The notes below the pieces were generated by a model. That model made no database searches, was not told where the DNA came from, and was given only the letters and a program-made list of their open reading frames with translations. Position numbers and translations under genes: made by a program. A stretch of DNA of 64,000 nucleotides from Pseudomonas sp. SORT22 (GTDB taxonomy: Bacteria > Pseudomonadota > Gammaproteobacteria > Pseudomonadales > Pseudomonadaceae). Shown here one piece after another: positions 1-6,227 of the stretch (its first letter is position 1; every line of letters starts with the position of its first letter). Where the stretch lies: the NCBI RefSeq assembly GCF_018417635.1, contig NZ_CP071007.1:3348501-3412500 (forward strand), given 5' to 3'.

Positions 1-1197
1 GTCGCGCGGGTCGGTCTGCGGATGGGTCTGCACGCCAACGAACAGCCGCGCCTCCTTGCCGGGGTAGTAGCGGTAGTTGAACTCGGTGATCTGGCGCTTG
101 CCCAGGGCCTGGCAAAAGGCGCGGAAACTGCCCGGCTGCTCGGGGATGGTTACGGCGATGATCGCTTCGCGCTGCTCGCCCAGTTCGGCGCGCTCGGCAA
201 CATGGCGCAGGCGGTCGAAATTGACGTTGGCACCGGAGTCGATCGCCACCAGGGTCTGACCCTGGGCGCCTTCGCGGGCCACGTACTTCTTGATCCCGGC
301 CACGGCCAAAGCGCCGGAAGGTTCGGTGATCGAGCGGGTGTCGTCGTAGATGTCCTTGATCGCCGCGCACAGCTCGTCGCTGCTGACGGTGATGACCTCA
401 TCGACATAGTGGCGGCACAACTCGAAGCAATGGGCGCCGATCTGCGCCACCGCCACGCCTTCGGCAAAGCTGCCGACCTGGGCCAGCACCACCCGCTCGC
501 CGGCGGCCATGGCCGCTTGCAGGCAGTTCGAGTCCTGCGGCTCGACGCCGATCACCTTGACCTCGGGGCGCAGGTACTTGACGTAGGCGGCGATGCCGGC
601 GATCAGGCCGCCGCCACCGACCGGAACGAAGATCGCATCCAGCGCGCCGGGTTGCTGACGGAGGATCTCCATGGCCACCGTGCCTTGACCGGCGATCACG
701 TCGGGGTCGTCGAACGGCGGCACGAAGGTCGCGCCTTCGCTATCGGCCAATTTCAGCGCATGGGCCAGGGCGTGGGGGAAGCTTTCGCCGTGCAGCACCA
801 CCTGGCCGCCGCGCGAACGCACGCCTTCGACCTTGAGCTCCGGGGTGGTGGTCGGCATCACGATAGTGGCGCGCATGCCCAGTTCGCGGGCGGCCAAGGC
901 CACGCCCTGGGCGTGGTTGCCGGCGGACGCGGTGATCACCCCGCGCTGGCGCTGGGCCGGGCTCAGGCGGCTGAGACGGGTGTAGGCGCCGCGGATCTTG
1001 AAGGAAAAGGTCGGCTGCAGGTCTTCGCGCTTGAGCAACACCTGGTTGCCAAGGCTGCGCGACAGCGCCGGCGCCGCTTGCAGGGGCGTTTCGATCGCCA
1101 GGTCGTACACCGGCGCCGCAAGAATGCGCCGCACGTAGTCAGACAGCAGGTTCAGCGGCGCGGCAGGTGTGCGGGGGCTAACGGCAAGGCTGGTCAT
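1..1197 (-). CDS. ilvA: Threonine ammonia-lyase (biosynthetic threonine dehydratase), 3' end cut by window
   Basis: PLP enzyme that deaminates L-threonine to 2-oxobutanoate, the first step of isoleucine synthesis, in the cytoplasm. About 399 codons are present; the family is usually a little over 500 residues, so the end of the C-terminal ACT-like regulatory part lies outside the window. Visible features are the PLP-lysine context FSFKIRGAY, the ASAGNHAQG loop, the glycine-rich VGGGGLIAG loop that holds the PLP phosphate, and the start of the regulatory domain (ITEFNYRYY). The ATG at 1197 follows an AGGAG ribosome site at 1204-1208. Upstream lie a leader peptide and an attenuator-like hairpin, so expression is probably tuned by branched-chain amino-acid supply. 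Confident call. Confidence 0.96.
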   Translation of the reverse strand, partial: MTSLAVSPRTPAAPLNLLSDYVRRILAAPVYDLAIETPLQAAPALSRSLGNQVLLKREDLQPTFSFKIRGAYTRLSRLSPAQRQRGVITASAGNHAQGVALAARELGMRATIVMPTTTPELKVEGVRSRGGQVVLHGESFPHALAHALKLADSEGATFVPPFDDPDVIAGQGTVAMEILRQQPGALDAIFVPVGGGGLIAGIAAYVKYLRPEVKVIGVEPQDSNCLQAAMAAGERVVLAQVGSFAEGVAVAQIGAHCFELCRHYVDEVITVSSDELCAAIKDIYDDTRSITEPSGALAVAGIKKYVAREGAQGQTLVAIDSGANVNFDRLRHVAERAELGEQREAIIAVTIPEQPGSFRAFCQALGKRQITEFNYRYYPGKEARLFVGVQTHPQTDPRD

Positions 1198-1203
1198 CGG
1201 TGA

Positions 1204-1231
1204 CTCCTGGTTTTTTTAAAGTGCCCAGGAG
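1204..1231 (-). promoter_or_regulatory. Hairpin sequestering the ilvA ribosome binding site
   Basis: CTCCTGG (1225-1231) and CCAGGAG (1204-1210) are perfect 7-base complements separated by 14 bases that include seven A residues. The 3' arm contains the AGGAG Shine-Dalgarno of ilvA, which ends 6 bases before the ATG. If the stem forms, translation would be repressed, adding a second layer to the attenuator just upstream. The function is inferred from base pairing only. Confidence 0.5.
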
Positions 1232-1240
1232 AGAGAGAGA

Positions 1241-1263
1241 GAACCCGCCTCCAGGGCGGGTTC
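1241..1263 (-). terminator. Attenuator hairpin upstream of ilvA
   Basis: On the minus strand GAACCCGCC and GGCGGGTTC form a perfect 9-bp stem around a 5-base loop. A pyrimidine tract (TCTCTCTCTCTCC) follows instead of a pure U run. It lies between the leader peptide stop and the ilvA start. Its 5' arm can pair instead with GGCGGG inside the leader ORF, giving mutually exclusive structures. Termination strength cannot be judged from sequence because the U tract is interrupted by C. Confidence 0.7.
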
Positions 1264-1277
1264 GGTGCAAGTGCCAG

Positions 1278-1343
1278 CTAGCCCGCCAAAACGATAATGG
1301 CGGTAATAATGCTGTGCTGAGGCGACTGCAGGAATGTGTTCAT
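1278..1343 (-). CDS. ilvA leader peptide (21 aa), attenuation control
   Basis: A 21-codon ORF upstream of ilvA, too short for ordinary gene finders. It starts ATG AAC ACA and ends TAG; the peptide is MNTFLQSPQHSIITAIIVLAG. Its second half is a run of Ile-Ile-Thr-Ala-Ile-Ile-Val-Leu codons, the amino acids made by (or feeding) the ilv pathway. This is the classic signature of a ribosome-stalling attenuation leader. The last codons contain GGCGGG (1282-1287), which can pair with CCCGCC of the downstream hairpin (1255-1260) and so act as an antiterminator. The ribosome site before the ATG is weak. The control role is inferred from composition and position. Confidence 0.8.
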   Translation of the reverse strand: MNTFLQSPQHSIITAIIVLAG

Positions 1344-1376
1344 GCCAGCGAAACTAGCGCAGCCGCCCAGGCAAAG

Positions 1377-1805
1377 TCAAGCAGGCTCGCGGGCAGAATC
1401 GGGCACATCGAACACCCGGTCGAAGGCCCACTGGAACACGAAGGCATAGACAAAGAAGAATGCGAACAGCGCAAGGTTGGTCAGCAGCGCCTGCCACAGG
1501 CTGATCTGCAGCCAGCCGGCGACCACCGGCAAGAGGATCAGCACCAGCCCGCCTTCAAAGCCCAGGGCGTGGAGAAACCGCCGCCACAGGGTGCGCTGGC
1601 GCTGGGCCTGGCGGGCTTCCCAATGCTCGAACGCCCAGTTGTAGAACATGTTCCAGGCCAGGGCCAGCGCCGACAGAATCAGCGACAGCACCGTGGAGTG
1701 GGCCATGCCGGCATCGAAGGCCCAGGACAGCGCCGGCGCCACGCACAGCACGGCGATGGTTTCGTAGAGAATGGCCTGGACGACCTTGCGCGACTTGCCT
1801 TGCAT
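1377..1805 (-). CDS. PACE family (AceI-like) antimicrobial efflux protein
   Basis: A 142-residue inner-membrane protein with four hydrophobic segments arranged as two bacterial transmembrane pair (BTP) units. PACE proteins export biocides such as chlorhexidine, or short-chain diamines, by proton antiport. Residue 15 is Glu (AILYETIAV), the position of the functionally critical Glu15 of AceI. The second-repeat signature GFEGGL and the WNMFYNWAFEHWE motif are also present. The chosen start at 1805 has GGAGG six bases upstream and reproduces the family numbering; an in-frame start at 1826 would add seven unlikely residues. It is divergent from a LysR regulator, the usual layout for this family. 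Substrate unknown. Confidence 0.88.
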   Translation of the reverse strand: MQGKSRKVVQAILYETIAVLCVAPALSWAFDAGMAHSTVLSLILSALALAWNMFYNWAFEHWEARQAQRQRTLWRRFLHALGFEGGLVLILLPVVAGWLQISLWQALLTNLALFAFFFVYAFVFQWAFDRVFDVPDSAREPA

Positions 1806-1861
1806 ATCTGCCTCCCTGAACGTCAATGAAGCCCCACCCTAGCGGCGTTGAGGCGATGCTT

Positions 1862-1891
1862 CAATTGAGCTAAATTGAGCCTCCCTCAATT
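1862..1891. promoter_or_regulatory. LysR-type operator between PACE gene and regulator
   Basis: Two overlapping dyads lie just before the LysR start: CAATT-N6-AATTG (1862-1877) and a perfect 7-5-7 inverted repeat AATTGAG-CCTCC-CTCAATT (1873-1891). The repeated ATTGAG half-sites in an otherwise GC-rich context fit binding of a LysR dimer that controls the divergent PACE gene and represses itself. Inferred from symmetry and position. Confidence 0.55.
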
Positions 1892-1894
1892 GGC

Positions 1895-2788
1895 TTGAGC
1901 ACCGTGTTCGGCAAACTGCCCCTGACTGCCCTGCGCACCTTCGAATCGGCGGCCCGCCTGGGCGGCTTCAAGGCTGCCAGCGACGAACTGGCAGTCACGC
2001 CTGCGGCGGTTTCGCACCAGATCAAACGCCTGGAATCGCAGCTGGGCCTGCTGCTGTTCGAGCGCAGCCGCCAGGGTGTCAGGCTCAGCGACGCCGGCGA
2101 GCGCCTGTACCTGCAGGTGCACCAGGGCCTGGCCAACCTGCAGCAAAGTCTTGACGACCTGCAACCGCCCTGTGATCGCCAGCAACTGACCCTGACCACC
2201 ACCGCGGCCTTCGCCAGTGCATGGCTGATCCCGCGGCTGGGCGATTTCCATCGCCGCCATGCCGACATCCAGGTGCGGGTGCTGACCGGCAACGAGGTGG
2301 TCGACCTGCAGCGCGAGCACCGTTTCGACCTGGCCTTGCGTGCCGAATTCAATCCTGATCCGGCGTTGCAGCGGTTGCCATTGCTGGCCGAGCATTTCTC
2401 GGTATACACCCCGCCCGGTTGGCAGCCGCCGCCTGCCAATCTGCCGCTGTCGATGCTTGAAGTGCCGTGGACTTCGGTCAGTGGCGTAGTCATCGACTGG
2501 GCCCGCTGGTGCGCCCTGGCCGGGTGTGAAGACTGGCTGCAACGGGCGCGTTTTCATCACTATGACGATGAGCACCATGCCCTGCAGGCAGCCGCTGCCG
2601 GCTATGGGCTGGTGCTGGCCAGCAACGTGCTGGTGGCCGACAGTGTGCGCCAGGGTGTGCTGCAGCCGTGGCACCCTGAGGTGCGCTTGCCGGCCGCGCA
2701 GTACAGCGCCGTGTGGTTGCCGGGGCGCGAGCGCGAACCTGCGCTGCGGGCGTTTCTCGACTGGCTGGCACTCTCCCTGGGGCCTTGA
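1895..2788 (+). CDS. LysR family transcriptional regulator (GcvA-like)
   Basis: A DNA-binding regulator of about 297 residues. The N-terminal winged helix-turn-helix (roughly residues 10-70; LTALRTFESAARLGGF, ELAVTPAAVSHQIKRLE) is typical of the GcvA branch, and a periplasmic-binding-protein-like effector domain follows. The start is uncertain: the TTG at 1895 and an in-frame GTG at 1904 are both possible, neither has a strong ribosome site, and the operator palindrome runs to within four bases of the first. It is divergent from the PACE efflux gene, which it most likely controls. Ligand unknown. Confidence 0.88.
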   Translation: MSTVFGKLPLTALRTFESAARLGGFKAASDELAVTPAAVSHQIKRLESQLGLLLFERSRQGVRLSDAGERLYLQVHQGLANLQQSLDDLQPPCDRQQLTLTTTAAFASAWLIPRLGDFHRRHADIQVRVLTGNEVVDLQREHRFDLALRAEFNPDPALQRLPLLAEHFSVYTPPGWQPPPANLPLSMLEVPWTSVSGVVIDWARWCALAGCEDWLQRARFHHYDDEHHALQAAAAGYGLVLASNVLVADSVRQGVLQPWHPEVRLPAAQYSAVWLPGREREPALRAFLDWLALSLGP

Positions 2789-2901
2789 GCAATCGCTGAC
2801 CCGCCCATTGGACAACCCCGCCTTCTACTGCTTGTATCTAAACCTTACAAGAGCGGCAGAACGTACAACTTCTCAGAAAAGGACGGACGAGGAGCGGGAC
2901 A

Positions 2902-4056
2902 ATGGCGTACACAGTCATGATGGTGTTTGGCACACGCCCGGAAGCGATCAAAATGGCCCCGCTGGCCCAGGTGTTGCGCCAGTGGCCGGATATCGAGCTG
3001 AACATCTGCTCCACCGGCCAGCACCGGGAAATGCTCCAGCAAGTGCTGCACGATTTTGGCCTGAGCGTCGATGAAGACCTCAAGGTGATGACCCAGAACC
3101 AGACCCTCAACGGCCTGTCCCAGCAATTGCTCAAACAGCTCGACGACACCTACGCACGCATCCAGCCCGACATCGTCCTGGTGCACGGCGACACCACCAC
3201 CAGTTTCATCGCCGCGCTGGCGGCGTTCAACCGGCAGATCCCCATCGGCCACGTCGAGGCAGGGCTGCGCACCGGCAACCTCAAGGCGCCGTGGCCCGAG
3301 GAAGCCAACCGGCGCCTGACCGGGGTGATCGCCGACCTGCATTTCCCGCCCACCACCAAGGCCCGCGACAACCTGCTGCGCGAAGGCGTGGTGCTCGAGC
3401 ACATCGAAGTCACCGGCAACACCGTGATCGATGCGCTGCTGTGGATGCGCGAGCACCTGAACAAGAGCCAGTGGAAACCTGCGCCCGAGTCGCCGCTGGC
3501 GCAACTGCGCGACGACCAGCGCCTGGTACTGATTACCGGCCATCGCCGGGAAAACTTCGGCCAGGGTTTCGAACGCATCTGCCTGGCCCTGGCCGAACTT
3601 GCCTTGCGTTACCCGCACGTGCAGTTCGTCTACCCGGTGCACCTCAACCCGCAGGTGCAAAAAGCCGTGTACGCGCTGCTCTCGCATCAGCCGAACATCC
3701 TCCTGGTGGCGCCCCAGGACTATCAGCATTTCGTCTGGCTGATGGACCGCGCCTACCTGATCCTCACCGATTCGGGCGGCGTCCAGGAAGAAGCGCCGGC
3801 ACTCGGCAAGCCTCTGCTGGTGCTGCGCAAGGTCACCGAGCGGCCGTCAGTGCTCGAAGGCGGCACGGTGATGCTGGTGGGCACCCAGACCGAACGCATT
3901 GTCAAGGAAGCCAGCCGCCTGCTCGATGACAGCGAGGCCTACCAACGCATGAGCCGGGTGTTCAGCCCTTACGGCGACGGCCATGCCAGCGAACGCATCG
4001 CCGAACGCCTGAGCCGCTGGCTCGAGGAAAACGCCGCTGAGCGAGACGAGGCATGA
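2902..4056 (+). CDS. wecB: UDP-N-acetylglucosamine 2-epimerase (non-hydrolysing)
   Basis: A cytoplasmic enzyme of 384 residues interconverting UDP-GlcNAc and UDP-ManNAc. It has the family N-terminus FGTRPEAIKMAPL, the GHVEAGLRTG segment, the ITGHRRENFGQG motif, and the C-terminal SGGVQEEAPALGKP sugar-nucleotide site. It is the first gene of a tight operon and overlaps nfrB by four bases. In E. coli the ManNAc donor for the NfrA/NfrB glycan comes from WecB of the ECA cluster; here a dedicated copy is co-transcribed, which directly links the epimerase to this polysaccharide. GGAG lies upstream of the ATG. Confidence 0.95.
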   Translation: MAYTVMMVFGTRPEAIKMAPLAQVLRQWPDIELNICSTGQHREMLQQVLHDFGLSVDEDLKVMTQNQTLNGLSQQLLKQLDDTYARIQPDIVLVHGDTTTSFIAALAAFNRQIPIGHVEAGLRTGNLKAPWPEEANRRLTGVIADLHFPPTTKARDNLLREGVVLEHIEVTGNTVIDALLWMREHLNKSQWKPAPESPLAQLRDDQRLVLITGHRRENFGQGFERICLALAELALRYPHVQFVYPVHLNPQVQKAVYALLSHQPNILLVAPQDYQHFVWLMDRAYLILTDSGGVQEEAPALGKPLLVLRKVTERPSVLEGGTVMLVGTQTERIVKEASRLLDDSEAYQRMSRVFSPYGDGHASERIAERLSRWLEENAAERDEA

Positions 4057-6227
4057 GCCTGGCCTGGGTCGATTTCTTCACCTATGTATTGTTCGGCCTC
4101 AAGCTGCTGGCCATCGTCCTTGCCAGTTTGATGTTCCTGCTCGGCCTGGATGACCTGTTCATCGACATCGTCTATTGGGGCCGCAAGCTGATTCGCCGCT
4201 TTCGCATCTACGACAAGTACGAGAAGGCCGACGAAAAACGCCTTTTCGAAGTGCCGGAAAAACCCCTGGCAATCATGGTCCCGGCCTGGAACGAGGTCGG
4301 TGTGGTCGGCGAGATGGCGCGCCTGGCAGCCTCGACCATCGACTACGAAAACTACCAGATCTTCGTCGGCACCTACCCCAACGACCCGCAGACCCAGGCC
4401 GACGTCGACGCCGTGTGCCTGCACTACCCCAACGTGCACAAGGTGGTGTGCGCGCGGCCCGGGCCGACCAGCAAGGCCGACTGCCTGAACAACATCATCG
4501 ATGCGATCCTGCGCTTTGAGCAGGACGCGCGCATCGAGTTCGCCGGCTTCATCCTGCACGACGCCGAAGACGTGATCTCGCCCATGGAGCTGCGGCTGTA
4601 CAACTACCTGCTGCCGAACAAGGACATGATCCAGATCCCGGTCTACCCCTTCGCCCCCGAGTGGCGCGGTTTTACTGCCGGGCACTACGTCGACGAGTTC
4701 GCCGAAAACCACGGCAAGGACGTGATCGTGCGCGAAGCGTTGACCGGCCAGGTGCCCAGCGCCGGGGTCGGCACCTGCTTCAGCCGCAAGGCGATCAGCG
4801 CCCTGCTCGAAGACGGCGACGGCATTGCCTTCGACGTGCAGAGCCTGACCGAAGACTACGACATCGGTTTTCGCCTCAAGCAAAAGGGCATGAAGTGTAT
4901 CTTCGCCCGCTACTCGATGAGCGACCCGCAACTGGCCCTCAAGCGCGACTGGCGCTGGGGCATGAGCCGAGAGTTCGCCCAGGTCATCTGCGTGCGCGAG
5001 CACTTCCCGCGCGACTGGCAGCATGCGATCCGGCAAAAGTCGCGGTGGATTGTCGGCATTGTCTTCCAGGGCACCAGCAACCTGGGCTGGAGCCGCACCG
5101 GCGCGCTCAACTATTTTCTCTGGCGCGACCGCCGCGGCTTGTTCGCCTACCTGCTGAGCTTTCTGGTCAACCTGCTGTTCCTGGTGCTGATCGCCATGTG
5201 GCTGGTGACGATGCTGGCGCCCAACGCCTGGCGCTTCCAGTCAATTCTGAGCGACAGCCCGCTGCTGATGACCCTGCTCTGGCTCAACGGCCTGTTGTTG
5301 ATCAACCGCCTGTTCCAGCGTGGCTTTTTCGTCACCCGTTACTACGGCATCTTCGAGGGGCTGCTGTCGGCGCCGCGGATGATGTGGAGCAACTTCGTCA
5401 ACTTCTTCGCCAACCTGCGGGCGCTGCGCCAGGTCATGGAAATGGGCGACTCGCGCCGTGTGGCCTGGGACAAGACCACCCACGAGTTCCCGGCCCTCGG
5501 CGCGCCGGCACGCACGCCTCTGGGTCAGCGCCTGGTGGCCAAGGGGCTGATCAGCGAGGCGCAATTGCAAGTGCTGATCACCAGCCCGGTGCGCCGGCGC
5601 CTGGGCCGCGAACTGCTGCTGCGCGGGCTGTTGACCAGCGAGCAACTGGTGCAAACCCTGGCCGAACAACTGGATTTACCCTGGGCGCCATTAAATCCAT
5701 TCAAACTTGAGCGCAAATTGATTACCCTGCTGCCCCGCCGCCTGGCAGTGCACTACGGGGTGCTGCCGGTAGCGCAAGACGGCGATACATTGATCCTGGC
5801 CAGCGAAGGCCCGGTCAGCCAGGTGTCCCTCGGGGTCATCAGCCGTCAACTCAAGCGCCCGGTGCAATATCGCCTGGCGCCCCAGGGCCGGGTCACCCTC
5901 GGCCTGCGTTACCACTACCCCAGCCCCTGGCAGAAGGAGGAGACCCGGCACATGCTCGCGGTTCTCGAAAAGCATCAGGACGATGCCGCGTTGCTTGAGC
6001 GGGTCAGTCACCACCAAATCATGCTCGGCACCCTGTTGCAGGTGCGCGGCATGGTCCCCCCCACGTTGTTCAACCAGGCCTTGATCGATTTCAACCCGGA
6101 GCACATGTCCCTGGGCGAGCACCTGATTGCCCGCGGCATCATCAGCGAAGCGGTACTGCAAGACGCCCTCGCCGAGCAGCTCGAAGAACAGCAAGCCGCT
6201 TATGACCTGACCCGGGAGGTGGCATGA
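4053..6227 (+). CDS. nfrB: Membrane glycosyltransferase NfrB with C-terminal MshEN c-di-GMP domain
   Basis: A 724-residue inner-membrane family 2 glycosyltransferase. An N-terminal hydrophobic segment (about 10-35) precedes the catalytic domain, which has VPAWNE, the HDAED metal site, the TEDYD acid and the QKSRW (Q-x-x-R-W) motif of processive synthases. Further membrane segments follow (about 355-430). The C-terminal third has MshEN-type repeats (RRLGRELLLRGLLTSEQL, SLGEHLIARGIISEAVL), the module that binds c-di-GMP in MshE and E. coli NfrB. It probably polymerises ManNAc when activated by c-di-GMP. ATGA overlaps occur on both sides (wecB, nfrA), indicating translational coupling. Confidence 0.93.
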   Translation: MSLAWVDFFTYVLFGLKLLAIVLASLMFLLGLDDLFIDIVYWGRKLIRRFRIYDKYEKADEKRLFEVPEKPLAIMVPAWNEVGVVGEMARLAASTIDYENYQIFVGTYPNDPQTQADVDAVCLHYPNVHKVVCARPGPTSKADCLNNIIDAILRFEQDARIEFAGFILHDAEDVISPMELRLYNYLLPNKDMIQIPVYPFAPEWRGFTAGHYVDEFAENHGKDVIVREALTGQVPSAGVGTCFSRKAISALLEDGDGIAFDVQSLTEDYDIGFRLKQKGMKCIFARYSMSDPQLALKRDWRWGMSREFAQVICVREHFPRDWQHAIRQKSRWIVGIVFQGTSNLGWSRTGALNYFLWRDRRGLFAYLLSFLVNLLFLVLIAMWLVTMLAPNAWRFQSILSDSPLLMTLLWLNGLLLINRLFQRGFFVTRYYGIFEGLLSAPRMMWSNFVNFFANLRALRQVMEMGDSRRVAWDKTTHEFPALGAPARTPLGQRLVAKGLISEAQLQVLITSPVRRRLGRELLLRGLLTSEQLVQTLAEQLDLPWAPLNPFKLERKLITLLPRRLAVHYGVLPVAQDGDTLILASEGPVSQVSLGVISRQLKRPVQYRLAPQGRVTLGLRYHYPSPWQKEETRHMLAVLEKHQDDAALLERVSHHQIMLGTLLQVRGMVPPTLFNQALIDFNPEHMSLGEHLIARGIISEAVLQDALAEQLEEQQAAYDLTREVA

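Noticed and set aside
22..1203. Long plus-strand open frame opposite ilvA
   Set aside because: Shadow of ilvA caused by high GC; its translation has no domain and the minus-strand frame is a clear PLP enzyme.
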